Shown here one piece after another: positions 29,063 through 37,575 of a stretch of 64,000 nt of DNA (its first letter is position 1; every line of letters starts with the position of its first letter). The notes below the pieces were generated by a model. The model searched no databases. It worked only from the letters and a program-made list of their open reading frames with translations, and was not told the origin of the DNA. The position numbers and the translations under genes are program-made. The stretch comes from Chloroflexota bacterium (GTDB lineage: Bacteria; Chloroflexota; UBA6077; FW602-bin22; JAMCVK01). Location of the stretch: NCBI GenBank assembly GCA_023475225.1, contig JAMCVK010000016.1, forward strand, positions 1 through 64,000. The letters are read 5' to 3'.

Positions 29063-29096
29063 CTCCAGGTGTCCACAGTAGTCACACCGACTGGAG
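29063..29096 (+). promoter_or_regulatory. Probable S6:S18-binding mRNA leader motif
   Basis: CTCCA (29063-29067) pairs with TGGAG, and an apical GTGT/ACAC stem is closed by an 11-base loop. The 3' side carries a bulge with CCG (29087-29089). A CCG bulge flanked by a stem and a hairpin is the described leader that S6:S18 binds to repress its own operon, mimicking its 16S rRNA site. It lies about 145 bases before rpsF, whose operon also holds rpsR. Confidence 0.55.
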
Positions 29097-29239
29097 GGTA
29101 GCTTGGAGCAATAGGAGAGTGCTCTCAGAGTGTCCATCAGCGAATCACTGAAAGGGCGGATGCTATTTTGAGCTCCGCCTATAGGGAAGGTTCGCTGGAT
29201 TCTCTAAGAGGATCCATGCCAGAGAAAGGAGGTGTGCAT

Positions 29240-29524
29240 TTGCGCGACTATGAGCTGATGTTTATCATTAGCCCTGAGGTGGCTGATGATAATATAGACA
29301 ACGTCATTGAGAGGGTCAGCCATCTGGTTACAAATGGTGGTGGCGAAGTAGCCAAGGTGGATCCCTGGGGACGCCGTAAACTGGCCTATCCCATTGATGG
29401 ATTTCGTGAAGGGTCCTATGTGCTCTTACAATTTCAGGCCGAGCCAGAGGCTATCAAGGATCTGGAGCGAAATCTGCTGCTGTCTGAAGACATTCTTCGC
29501 CACTTGCTGGTGCGGCATGAGTAA
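29240..29524 (+). CDS. rpsF: 30S ribosomal protein S6
   Basis: Platform protein of the 30S subunit that pairs with S18. RDYELMFIISPEV and EPWGRRKLAYPI-type segments (here DPWGRRKLAYPIDGFREGSYVLLQF) are family signatures. The frame is open from 29168, but the TTG at 29240 follows AGGAGG by 7 bases and gives LRDYELMF, a 94-residue protein of standard size. It is first in the rpsF-ssb-rpsR operon. Confidence 0.95.
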   Translation: MRDYELMFIISPEVADDNIDNVIERVSHLVTNGGGEVAKVDPWGRRKLAYPIDGFREGSYVLLQFQAEPEAIKDLERNLLLSEDILRHLLVRHE

Positions 29525-29583
29525 GCCAAGAGTGAGTTGAGAGACGAGAGAATAATCGAGAGTGCGGGAAAGGAGATGTTTGA

Positions 29584-29985
29584 ATGGCAATGTCACTCAA
29601 TAAGGTCATGATCATCGGTAATGTGGGACGGGAACCAGAGATGCGTTATACACCAAATGGTAATCCTGTGACCACCTTCAGTGTGGCCGCCAGTCGAAGG
29701 TGGACTACACCCGAAGGGGAACAGCGAGATGAAACAGAATGGTTCAACGTGGTTGCCTGGAACAAGTTAGCCGAAACATGCAGCCAATACTTGGCCAAGG
29801 GCAGCAAGGTCTACATCGAGGGACGACTACAGACACGCTCTTGGGAAACACCTGAGGGGCAGAAGCGCTACCGCACAGAGGTCGTCGCTAATACGATGAT
29901 CATGCTGGATAGTCGACAAAGAGGCCCGGCGCCGGCTGAGGAAAGTTACCCCGAAGAGATCGAAGCAGAGGAGATACCATTCTAA
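29584..29985 (+). CDS. ssb: Single-stranded DNA-binding protein
   Basis: OB-fold tetrameric protein coating single-stranded DNA in replication and repair. KVMIIGNVGREPEMRYTPNGNPVTTFSVA and TEWFNVVAWNKLAE are typical of the OB fold (residues 1-108). A short acidic tail ends in EEIPF, equivalent to the DDDIPF partner-binding tip. Length of 133 is on the short side because the linker is short. ATG 29584 lies 7 bases after AGGAGA. rpsF-ssb-rpsR is the conserved order. Confidence 0.96.
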   Translation: MAMSLNKVMIIGNVGREPEMRYTPNGNPVTTFSVAASRRWTTPEGEQRDETEWFNVVAWNKLAETCSQYLAKGSKVYIEGRLQTRSWETPEGQKRYRTEVVANTMIMLDSRQRGPAPAEESYPEEIEAEEIPF

Positions 29986-30086
29986 CGAAGTGTGCTCAGA
30001 AAGCAGAAGAATCTGAAAATGACAGATAATTTTAGAGAGGTTTCAAAAGCCTCTAGTGAGACCAGTCTACAAGGGAGGAGTGTTTT

Positions 30087-30398
30087 TTGGCTAGGCAGAC
30101 AAGGCAAGGTAAGAGTAGAGCGAAGGCGTACGGCAAGATCAGATACTTCCTCAAGCGTAGAGTGTGCGCTTTCTGTGTGGATAAAATAGATGAGATCGAC
30201 TATAAGGATATTGGACGTCTTCGCCGTTTCCTTTCGGATCGCGGACGGATCGATCCTCGACGCAAAACGGGAACATGCGCTAAGCATCAACGGAGGTTAA
30301 GCGTGGCCCTGAAGCGGGCCAGGCACATCGCCTTGCTTCCTTTTACCCCTGAACATGTACGCCAGATGGGTGGTCTACCATCAGCTGCTAAGGGGTAA
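30087..30398 (+). CDS. rpsR: 30S ribosomal protein S18, zinc-binding type
   Basis: Platform protein and partner of S6. [37 protein letters not shown] and [10 protein letters not shown] are clear signatures. CxxC at about residues 26-29 together with CxKH near 65 forms a zinc-ribbon C+ form. The start is TTG 30087, 6 bases after GGGAGGAG. 103 residues, with a short basic N-terminal extension. It ends the rpsF operon and is followed by a hairpin terminator. Confidence 0.95.
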   Translation: MARQTRQGKSRAKAYGKIRYFLKRRVCAFCVDKIDEIDYKDIGRLRRFLSDRGRIDPRRKTGTCAKHQRRLSVALKRARHIALLPFTPEHVRQMGGLPSAAKG

Positions 30399-30418
30399 GG
30401 GCCTCAGCGAGCTTTCAG

Positions 30419-30457
30419 CAAGGGCATAGGCTGGCCAGTCTATGCCCTTGCTTACTG
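30419..30457 (+). terminator. Hairpin terminator after rpsR
   Basis: GCAAGGGCATAG and its exact complement form a 12-bp stem around a 10-base loop, 20 bases after rpsR. Only a short T-containing tail follows (TTACTGC), so termination may be partial. Confidence 0.5.
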
Positions 30458-30528
30458 CATGATATAAATCAAAGATGTTCCCCTGTCTTAGCGGGGGGCT
30501 CGGGGGCAATCAAGAGGGATAAAAGGTT

Positions 30529-31725
30529 TTGAAAAAGACTAAACAGGCCATAGAGAAGCCCGTAAAACGCATGACGCAGAGGGAACTCTCACGTCATCAG
30601 AGAGAGCAAAGACAGCAACGAATCCTACTTGTCGTTGGTGCAGTTGTATTGGTCTCTGTCTTGGGCATCCTGCTGTTTGGCTATTGGCGTGAGGCCATTC
30701 ACAAGGGCAGTGAGCCGATCGTTAAGGTAAACGGACAGCCCGTCTCGGTAACAACCTACGCCAAGGTACTTGGCTTTCAACAGTATATGCTCGATCAGCA
30801 AATCGAATACTTCCAGAGGATCGCCGGCCGTGCTCAGTCGACATCCAGCGCAGGTAAGGAGGATCCCAACGAAAAGCTGCTGGCCCAATATGCCCAGCAA
30901 CAGGTGCAGTTCTTAGGGCAGCAGAGAGCAAGGTTAGAAGGCGACACTGTCGAACAATTAATCGATGATGAATTGAGCAGGCAGGAAGCGACCAAGAGAG
31001 GACTCACCGTCACAGCAGAGGAGGTCGATGCCGAGATCGCGCGGGAGTATGCCTCCTCTCAGGCAGAGCAGGGGACACCCATCACAAACACCACTCAGGC
31101 AACCCCCACGCCAACGGCAACACCATCGGCATCTATGGCTAACGAGCAGCTGCGGAAGAGCCTATCAAGTATAGGCATTCTCTCTGAACAGGAATTCCGC
31201 CGCTGGATTATAGAGCCAAAGCTGTGGCGTGAGAAATTGGAGAAGGTTATGGAGGAAGAGGTCCCTCGCTCTGGAGAACAGGTGCGAGCCAGCGAGATCG
31301 TAACGGAGACCGAAGAGCAGGCTAAGCAGGCCCTGGAAAGAGCCCTCAGGGGTGAGGATTTCGCTACCCTGGCCACCGAACTGTCCAAGGATGCGACAAC
31401 GAAGGCTAAGGGCGGCGATTTAGGCTGGTTGCCTAGAGGAGTGGAGGCAAAGGAGATCGATGAGGCCCTCTTCAGCTTGAAACCAGGTGAGATATATCCC
31501 AAGGTAGTCTCCAGCTACGGTCAATTCTATGTGCTCAAGGTTGAGGAACGGGCTGAGAATCGAGAGATAAGCGCTGAACATCTTAGCCAACTCAAGTCCA
31601 CCGCACTCTCTAGATGGTTGCAGAGCCAGAAGCCACCCGAAGGAAAGAGCATTGAGTATTTTCTCTCTTGGGAGAAGACCAAGTGGGCCAGAGATTACAT
31701 TGCCAAACACTTGAAGGCGAGGTAA
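30529..31725 (+). CDS. Membrane-anchored parvulin-type peptidyl-prolyl isomerase
   Basis: Extracytoplasmic foldase of the SurA/PrsA type. A basic cytoplasmic tail is followed by one membrane anchor at about 34-54 (LLVVGAVVLVSVLGILLFGYW), an Ala/Gln/Glu-rich SurA_N-like region to about 240, and a parvulin domain at about 245-340. The parvulin domain is recognised by VRASEIVTETEEQAKQAL, ELSKDATTKAKGGDLGWLPRG and LKPGEIYPKVVSSYGQFYVLKV. A Thr/Pro-rich linker (ATPTPTATPSA) lies near 190. TTG 30529 is the apparent start, with a moderate upstream AGAGGG. It has its own terminator downstream. Confidence 0.85.
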   Translation: MKKTKQAIEKPVKRMTQRELSRHQREQRQQRILLVVGAVVLVSVLGILLFGYWREAIHKGSEPIVKVNGQPVSVTTYAKVLGFQQYMLDQQIEYFQRIAGRAQSTSSAGKEDPNEKLLAQYAQQQVQFLGQQRARLEGDTVEQLIDDELSRQEATKRGLTVTAEEVDAEIAREYASSQAEQGTPITNTTQATPTPTATPSASMANEQLRKSLSSIGILSEQEFRRWIIEPKLWREKLEKVMEEEVPRSGEQVRASEIVTETEEQAKQALERALRGEDFATLATELSKDATTKAKGGDLGWLPRGVEAKEIDEALFSLKPGEIYPKVVSSYGQFYVLKVEERAENREISAEHLSQLKSTALSRWLQSQKPPEGKSIEYFLSWEKTKWARDYIAKHLKAR

Positions 31726-31735
31726 TGATGGGGTA

Positions 31736-31777
31736 AAATCGGTTTGACTCACCGCTGGGTCGAACCGGTTTCTTTTT
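31736..31777 (+). terminator. Intrinsic terminator after the peptidyl-prolyl isomerase
   Basis: A 16-bp stem (with G-T pairs) is formed by AAATCGGTTTGACTCA and TGGGTCGAACCGGTTT around CCGC and is followed by CTTTTT. It lies 10 bases after the stop codon. Confidence 0.8.
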
Positions 31778-31791
31778 AGGGGGAGAAGGCC

Positions 31792-32412
31792 GTGTCCAAA
31801 GATGCTACATCTGAACTGGCAGCATTATATAGAGAGATCGCTCTCTGTGAGCGCTGCTCTCTGGCCAAATCACGCCTGAAGGTCGTACCTGGTGATGGAC
31901 CAGCAACGGCTGAGATCGTATTTATCGGTGAGGCCCCTGGTTGGCATGAGAATCAACAGGGACTACCCTTCGTGGGGCCGGCCGGGCAGTTTCTCGATGA
32001 ACTTCTCGCCTCCATCGGCCTAAAGAGGAACAATGTATATATAACCAACGTGATTAAGTGCCGTCCCCTGAACAATCGTGACCCCCTACCAGTGGAGATG
32101 GAGGCCTGTGCTCCCTTCCTCCAACGCCAGTTAGAACTGATTGGACCCAGGATGGTGGTGACTCTAGGACGCTACTCAATGGCTAAATACTTCCCCGGAC
32201 AATCGATCAGCCGTGTTCACGGGCGGCCCAGCAAGAGGGGTGGTGTCGTCTACTTGCCTATGTACCACCCGGCGGCAGCCTTGCACCAACCGAGTCTGCG
32301 ACGGATCGTAGAAACCGATATGCTGAAGATCCCCTCCATTCTTGCTGAAGCCAAGCAAATGCCTGACGAAGGTGAAGAGGAAAGAACGGCGGAGCAATTG
32401 ACACTGTTTTGA
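31792..32412 (+). CDS. udg: Uracil-DNA glycosylase, family 4
   Basis: Removes uracil from DNA, starting base-excision repair. C19, C22, C90 and C106 match the four [4Fe-4S] ligands of the family-4 (thermophile-type) enzymes. The active-site motif is GEAPGWHENQQGLPFVGPAG, and the C-terminal MYHPAAALHQPSLR carries the conserved HPAA. Length of 206 is typical. GTG 31792 is taken as start. Chloroflexota, Thermus and many anaerobes use this family. Confidence 0.93.
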   Translation: MSKDATSELAALYREIALCERCSLAKSRLKVVPGDGPATAEIVFIGEAPGWHENQQGLPFVGPAGQFLDELLASIGLKRNNVYITNVIKCRPLNNRDPLPVEMEACAPFLQRQLELIGPRMVVTLGRYSMAKYFPGQSISRVHGRPSKRGGVVYLPMYHPAAALHQPSLRRIVETDMLKIPSILAEAKQMPDEGEEERTAEQLTLF

Positions 32413-32481
32413 TCAGCTATCATTAGTCTTAGGTCCCCGGTTCAGCGGTATGTGGAATTGACTAAGGAGGTCGGTGTAGAC

Positions 32482-34140
32482 TTGGCACGAAATAGGGTTA
32501 AGATCATCCCTCTTGGTGGAGTGGATGAAGTTGGCAAGAACATGCTCGTTGTGGAATACAAGAATGATCTCCTCATCATCGACGCTGGGCTCAAATTTCC
32601 TGAGGAGGAGATGCTGGGCATTGACCTGGTCATCCCGGATACGACCTATCTGGAGGCTAAGAAGGATAAGATTCGGGCTATCCTGATAACGCATGGTCAC
32701 GAGGACCATGCGGGGGCCTTGCCCTACATCCTATCCAGATTTGAAGCTCCCATCTACAGTACAAAACTCACCCAGGGTTTAATCTCGGTTAAGCTAAAGG
32801 AATACGGTTTGGCTGGGGTGGTAGATCAACGCCTCATTGAGCCTGGGGATGTGCTGCATCTGGGGTCATTTGAGGTGGAGTTCTTCCACGTTAGCCATAG
32901 CATACCCGATGGCGTTGGATTGATCATCCGCACACCAGCTGGTACGATCGTTCATTCGGGTGATTTTAAGTTCGACCAGACGCCAGTGGATGGGCTGTTG
33001 ACCGATTTTCGGAAGTTGGCCGAAGTTGGCAGTCAAGGTGTGCTCGTTTTGTTATGTGATTGCATCCGTGTGGAACGCCCGGGCTATACCCCATCGGAGC
33101 ATCTGGTAGGAGATGCATTTGATACCATCCTCTATCAAGCCCCCGGCAGAGTGATCATCACCACTTTCGCTTCCAATATCTCGCGATTGCAACAGGTCCT
33201 GGATACAGCCTGGAAACATGGACGAAGGGTAGCCGTTGTCGGCCGCAGTCTGGAGACCAGCGTTAGTGTAGCCACCGAACTAGGTTATCTCATTGATCGG
33301 GATGGTACGCTGGTGAGTCTTGAGACAGTACGACGCTTACCCCCAGAAAGGGTTATCTTGCTTACGACCGGAAGCCAGGGTGAACCCACTTCTGCCTTGA
33401 GCCGCATTGCCAGCAATGAGCACCCCCAAATCCGCATCATCCCGGGTGATACGGTGATCATTTCGGCTTCACCTATACCCGGCAATGAGGAGACTGTAGC
33501 CCGCACAATTGATAATCTTTTCAAACGCGGGGCAGAGGTCATCTATGGTGAGATGAAAACTGTGCATGTATCGGGACACGCCAGCCAAGAGGAGCTCAAG
33601 TTGATGCTTAATCTCTTGCAGCCCCATTTCTGTGTACCAATACACGGTGAGTATCGCCATATGTCCTTATTCCGAAAGTTGGCCGAAGAGGTTGGTATCC
33701 CCGAGTCCAACGTCTTGCTGCCCGAAATCGGCCAGGTTCTGGAATTCGGAGACCATTTTGGAAGGATCGCTGGTAAGGTTCCAGCTGGTTCAGTACTAGT
33801 GGATGGGCTCACTGTAGGGGGCATCAGCGAAATCATCCTGCGGGATCGACAACACCTGTCGCGCGATGGCGTCGTCATCGCTGTTGTCGCGCTCGATAAG
33901 CAGACTGGCAAGATAGTAGCCGGGCCTGATCTCATATCAAGGGGCTTTCTCCTGCGGCGGGATGCAGAGGGCCTCTTCGATGCAGCGCAGGAGCAAGTAC
34001 GTTGGACGCTGGATCAGGGGGCACGCGGTGGGGTAGAGTATGGGTTCATCGTGCAAAAGATAAAAGAGGTGTTGAGTCAGTTCCTCTTCGAGCGCACCGG
34101 ACGTCGGCCGATGATCCTGCCGGTCGTAACCGAGGTTTAG
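32482..34140 (+). CDS. rnj: Ribonuclease J
   Basis: 5'-3' exonuclease and endonuclease in mRNA decay and rRNA maturation. The metallo-beta-lactamase motif HGHEDH is at residues 71-76. The beta-CASP domain follows (TTFASNISRLQQVLD, LTTGSQGEPTSALSRIA). HVSGHASQEELKLMLNLLQPHFCVPIHGEYRHM and a C-terminal domain come next. TTG 32482 (MARNRVKIIPLGGVDEVGKNM) is chosen as it follows AAGGAGG by 11 bases; GTG 32452 lacks a ribosome-binding site. 552 residues, normal. It is just upstream of ftsK. Confidence 0.95.
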   Translation: MARNRVKIIPLGGVDEVGKNMLVVEYKNDLLIIDAGLKFPEEEMLGIDLVIPDTTYLEAKKDKIRAILITHGHEDHAGALPYILSRFEAPIYSTKLTQGLISVKLKEYGLAGVVDQRLIEPGDVLHLGSFEVEFFHVSHSIPDGVGLIIRTPAGTIVHSGDFKFDQTPVDGLLTDFRKLAEVGSQGVLVLLCDCIRVERPGYTPSEHLVGDAFDTILYQAPGRVIITTFASNISRLQQVLDTAWKHGRRVAVVGRSLETSVSVATELGYLIDRDGTLVSLETVRRLPPERVILLTTGSQGEPTSALSRIASNEHPQIRIIPGDTVIISASPIPGNEETVARTIDNLFKRGAEVIYGEMKTVHVSGHASQEELKLMLNLLQPHFCVPIHGEYRHMSLFRKLAEEVGIPESNVLLPEIGQVLEFGDHFGRIAGKVPAGSVLVDGLTVGGISEIILRDRQHLSRDGVVIAVVALDKQTGKIVAGPDLISRGFLLRRDAEGLFDAAQEQVRWTLDQGARGGVEYGFIVQKIKEVLSQFLFERTGRRPMILPVVTEV

Positions 34141-34197
34141 TCGCCTCTTCGGCCATGTGTGCAGCTGGGTTTGGGGACTGAATAAGATGGGGATAGA

Positions 34198-34237
34198 CCC
34201 CTTATGTTACGCTGTTTTCACCCGAAGCCATAAGGGG
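34198..34237. repeat. Inverted repeat between RNase J and ftsK
   Basis: CCCCTTATG is mirrored by CATAAGGGG across 22 bases in the 116-base gap. No T-run follows, so this is only a candidate hairpin or protein-binding site. Confidence 0.3.
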
Positions 34238-34256
34238 CTGCCTACGCGGGAGCGGG

Positions 34257-36518
34257 ATGAGAAAAAGGAAAAAGTCTACTAAACCCAAAAGGAGTGGACC
34301 TTTATTTAGGCTCAACCTGCGGTTTAGCCGGGAAATCCTTGGCTTGGTGCTGCTATTTTCAGGCGGCTTAAGCCTCCTCGCCCTCCTTTTCCCCGAGGGC
34401 ATCTTGGGCAGTCAATGGAGCAATTTGCTACACGCCGGATTTGGGTGGGGGGCTTATTTGCTTCCTTTCCTGTTGGGGGTCTTAGGGCTTGGTTACGTTT
34501 GGTCAAATCTCAAGCAAGGCTACCGGCTGCGCTGGGGAGAAGCATCCGGCTGGCTTCTCCTGTATGGTACCTGCCTGGCTCTATTACAATTGCTGGCGGG
34601 GAATCCAGAGCCAGGTCCAACTGTCACTAAAGGGGGTGGTCACACCGGCTATTGGATCTATCATCTTTTGAACTTAGTTATAGGTTCAGTCGGCGCTATC
34701 ACCATTCTATTCGTCCTGGCCATCCTTGGGCTGGTTCTCAGTTTCAAGCCAGCACCTCCTGATCTCTTGGTCAGATTAAGTTCCTTTAGGAATAGTGTAA
34801 ACTCCTGGTTCAAGGTTCTCCTCTCTGCGCGTGTCAGGATCAATCGCCTCTTGGCTTATCGGCCAGGTCTCAAACTAGCCTGGCCATCCTCGCGTCGGTC
34901 GTCGCGGCTTGAGCAACTCCCGCTTCCGGAGCCAAAAGAGACCCCTGTGCTTAACATACCTTCTTCCCCTATAACACACCCTGCTCCACCACCGCCGGTA
35001 GAGGTGCTGGAACCGCAGGTTACCGAGCCGGCAGTTATTTCAGACAAGGGGAAATGGCAACTGCCACCTATAACACTGCTGGAGGAGGCCAGTGCAGCTG
35101 ATCAGGGTAGAGCAGATAATCGCCAGAGGGCAAAGCTCATCGAAGAGACGCTGGCCGATTTTGGCGTGAATGCTCGAGTAGTGGACGCCAATCCCGGTCC
35201 GGCCGTGACGCGATTCAATATTGAGCCAGGTTTTCGTGAACGGAGGGACAGGACCGGCGCTATAGTCAAGCGCGAAAAGATCAGAGTAAGTGAAATAATC
35301 TCATTAGCAAACGACCTGGCTCTTGCTCTGGCAGCGCCAACTATTCGTATCGAAGCGCCCGTTCCAGGCAAGACAGTGGTGGGGCTCGAAGTGCCCAATG
35401 TTTCGACCACTTTAGTCAATCTAAGAAGCGTAATTGAATCCGCAGCCTTCCAGAAGGCGAAGGCGAAGTTGAAACTGCCTATCGCCCTGGGGCAGAAGGT
35501 CTCCGGCGAGGCGGTAGTGGATGACCTAACCAAGATGCCCCACCTCCTCATCGCTGGGGCGACTGGCTCAGGTAAGAGCGTCTGTATAAACTCCATCATC
35601 ACCTGTCTCCTCCTCCACCTCAAGCCGGACACGCTGCACTTCGTTTTAATTGATCCCAAGAGGGTGGAGTTGTCGCTCTTTAACCGAGTCCCTCACCTGT
35701 TGTCGCCCGTAGTGGTCGAAGTGGGAAAGGTGGTGAGTACCCTCAAATGGATGACGCACGAGATGGACAGGCGTTACAAGCAGTTCGAGATGATTCAGGC
35801 ACGGCATATCGATGACTACAACCGGAAGGTAGCTGGTCGAGCTGGCTGGGAGAGGATGCCTTACATAGTCGTACTTATCGACGAGCTGGCAGACTTGATG
35901 ATGACGGCCCCAGAGGAGATAGAACGTACCATTTGTCGTTTAGCCCAGTTAGCACGGGCGACCGGTATTCATCTGGTGGTAGCCACACAGCGCCCCTCCG
36001 TGGACGTGGTAACGGGGCTAATCAAGGCCAACTTCCCCACCCGTATCAGTTTTGCAGTCACCTCCCAGATAGACTCGCGCGTCATTCTAGACATAGCTGG
36101 AGCAGAGAAGCTTTTGGGACGAGGCGATATGTTGTACCTGCCCACAGATGCAGCTAAGCCGACACGGGTGCAAGGGAGCTATGTATCCGACGAGGAGATC
36201 CAAAGTGTGGTGCAGTACTGGAGGAGACAGGGCGATCCCCAGTATTCGGCTGAACTGCTTAGCCTGCCCGCATGGGAGCCCGGCTCTGCTGGTGACGAGA
36301 TACCTGAGGACCTGTATCGGAAGGCAGTTGATTTGACAGAGAGGCATAACCATATCTCCGCCTCATTTTTGCAACGCGGCCTGCGTATCGGCTACCGCCG
36401 GGCAGCCCGTTTGATGGAGCGGTTGCGGGAAGAGGGATATATCGACGAGAAGGGAGATGTACTAAAGGAACAATTACACATTGAGGCAACTGAGGCGCAA
36501 GAACAGGCTCCTCATTAA
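34257..36518 (+). CDS. ftsK: DNA translocase FtsK/SpoIIIE
   Basis: Hexameric DNA pump that clears chromosomes through the division septum. Four membrane segments lie within residues 20-165, followed by a Pro-rich linker (about 215-265). The motor shows GFRERRDRTGAIVKREKIRVSEI, Walker A HLLIAGATGSGKSVCINS near 430, VLIDELADLMM (Walker B) and VATQRPSVDVVTGLIKANFPTRISF. The C-terminal gamma winged helix (ASFLQRGLRIGYRRAARLMERLREEGYI) reads KOPS-like sites. 753 residues. ATG 34257 is preceded by a G-rich Shine-Dalgarno. Confidence 0.95.
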   Translation: MRKRKKSTKPKRSGPLFRLNLRFSREILGLVLLFSGGLSLLALLFPEGILGSQWSNLLHAGFGWGAYLLPFLLGVLGLGYVWSNLKQGYRLRWGEASGWLLLYGTCLALLQLLAGNPEPGPTVTKGGGHTGYWIYHLLNLVIGSVGAITILFVLAILGLVLSFKPAPPDLLVRLSSFRNSVNSWFKVLLSARVRINRLLAYRPGLKLAWPSSRRSSRLEQLPLPEPKETPVLNIPSSPITHPAPPPPVEVLEPQVTEPAVISDKGKWQLPPITLLEEASAADQGRADNRQRAKLIEETLADFGVNARVVDANPGPAVTRFNIEPGFRERRDRTGAIVKREKIRVSEIISLANDLALALAAPTIRIEAPVPGKTVVGLEVPNVSTTLVNLRSVIESAAFQKAKAKLKLPIALGQKVSGEAVVDDLTKMPHLLIAGATGSGKSVCINSIITCLLLHLKPDTLHFVLIDPKRVELSLFNRVPHLLSPVVVEVGKVVSTLKWMTHEMDRRYKQFEMIQARHIDDYNRKVAGRAGWERMPYIVVLIDELADLMMTAPEEIERTICRLAQLARATGIHLVVATQRPSVDVVTGLIKANFPTRISFAVTSQIDSRVILDIAGAEKLLGRGDMLYLPTDAAKPTRVQGSYVSDEEIQSVVQYWRRQGDPQYSAELLSLPAWEPGSAGDEIPEDLYRKAVDLTERHNHISASFLQRGLRIGYRRAARLMERLREEGYIDEKGDVLKEQLHIEATEAQEQAPH

Positions 36519-36574
36519 GGACAAGCGCGTTGACTGGTAGTCATCCTTATTTTAGCACTTGAGATGGGCCAAAG

Positions 36575-37012
36575 TCAAACTAGATGCTCGATCCAACGGT
36601 CGGCGGTGCGTATCCTCTCAGCCAGCACTGGTAACATCGCTACAGCGATCTCCGGGTAGCGCTGTAGCGCGTTTATAAAATCGCCTCGACTCAAGAAGAG
36701 GCATTCTGTCGGCCCCATAGCCGTCACCGTGGCTGAACGGGGTTGGTCATCGAGCAAGGCCATTTCCCCAAACACTTCTCCTCTCTTTAGCAGGGCAAGC
36801 GGTGCTTCCTTCTGTCCGCTCGGCGATTTCTTGGTCACTTTGACCAAGCCAGAGGTGACGATGTACAGGCCATCACCTGGATCACCATCCCTCAAGATAT
36901 CCTCGCCAGGTGCAAAGGTACACTGAGTAAGCAATCTGGCGAGCTCACTCAGCTGCTCCTGCCTCAGGTGCTTGAACAGGGATATATTTCCTAAAAGCTC
37001 TTCAGTACCCAA
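36575..37012 (-). CDS. Cyclic nucleotide-binding domain protein (CRP-like, no DNA-binding domain)
   Basis: A 145-residue protein that is almost entirely one cNMP-binding domain: FKHLRQEQLSELARLLTQCTFAPGEDILRDGDPGDGLYIV, and the phosphate-binding cassette RGEVFGEMALLDDQPRSATVTA. No helix-turn-helix follows, so it is not a full CRP/FNR regulator. It could be a stand-alone sensor or adaptor. It lies downstream of rpsT on the same strand with a 119-base gap and is convergent with ftsK. Confidence 0.8.
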   Translation of the reverse strand: MGTEELLGNISLFKHLRQEQLSELARLLTQCTFAPGEDILRDGDPGDGLYIVTSGLVKVTKKSPSGQKEAPLALLKRGEVFGEMALLDDQPRSATVTAMGPTECLFLSRGDFINALQRYPEIAVAMLPVLAERIRTADRWIEHLV

Positions 37013-37131
37013 TCTCGGACCTCATATGGCTTACACTAAGAGGGCTCGTCTTGGCCTATGTCCGACCGTATCCCCTGCCTCCGTGGTCTAGGGCATACCC
37101 CTGCCGACGCGAGCGCCTATCACCCCGCTGC

Positions 37132-37413
37132 TCAGAGGGACGGCGAAGGACTGGCCAGAATGTTCAATTTCTTCGTCAGACGCGATTTGCGGCGAGCGGC
37201 GTTATTACGGTGGATGACCCCCTTTTGGGTAGCCCTATCCAGAGCGCTCACTGCCTGAATCACCGCTGCCCTTGCAGCCTCAACGTCGCCGCCACCAATC
37301 AGCCTCTCGGCTTTCTTAATATACGTCTTCGCCGCTGAACGTATCGGCTTATTGCGTTCTCGTCGCCGCTCAGCAACCCTGATCCTTTTCAGGGCAGATT
37401 TGGTGTTCGCCAA
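37132..37413 (-). CDS. rpsT: 30S ribosomal protein S20
   Basis: Small-subunit protein binding the 16S 5' domain. ANTKSALKRIRVAERRRERNKPIRSAAKTYIKKAE and GVIHRNNAARRKSRLTKKL are diagnostic. The frame extends to GTG 37422, but the TTG at 37413 lies 7 bases after AGGAGGT and yields the standard MANTKSA start, 93 residues. The C-terminus carries a few extra Ser/Pro residues. It has its own promoter and is divergent from the AI-2E permease gene. Confidence 0.94.
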   Translation of the reverse strand: MANTKSALKRIRVAERRRERNKPIRSAAKTYIKKAERLIGGGDVEAARAAVIQAVSALDRATQKGVIHRNNAARRKSRLTKKLNILASPSPSL

Positions 37414-37441
37414 CCAGTTCACCTCCTCCTTGAACTATAGA

Positions 37442-37460
37442 GAGGGTTCTGCTAACCCTC
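37442..37460 (-). promoter_or_regulatory. Hairpin in the rpsT leader
   Basis: GAGGGTT and AACCCTC form a 7-bp stem with a 5-base loop, just downstream of the rpsT promoter and about 30 bases before the start. It is a possible S20 autoregulatory or stability element. Confidence 0.35.
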
Positions 37461-37470
37461 GCCGTGCACA

Positions 37471-37499
37471 AATATATACTATTGGGGTGATTTTGTCCA
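37471..37499 (-). promoter_or_regulatory. rpsT promoter
   Basis: On the minus strand TGGACA (37494-37499) and TATATT (37471-37476) are 17 bases apart, each matching 5 of 6 of the consensus. Confidence 0.65.
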
Positions 37500-37539
37500 G
37501 CAAAAGATTGCGAATGTCGTGTCAAAAGTCGCCTTTCTA

Positions 37540-37548
37540 TGTTACAAT
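37540..37548 (+). promoter_or_regulatory. Candidate extended -10 promoter of the AI-2E permease gene
   Basis: TGT-TACAAT lies 28 bases before the ATG at 37576, with a weak GTGTCA about 19 bases further upstream. The short leader still contains the ribosome-binding site AGGGGAA. Confidence 0.4.
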
Positions 37549-37575
37549 TGCTCCAGTTCAAGGGGAAGTGCTCTG

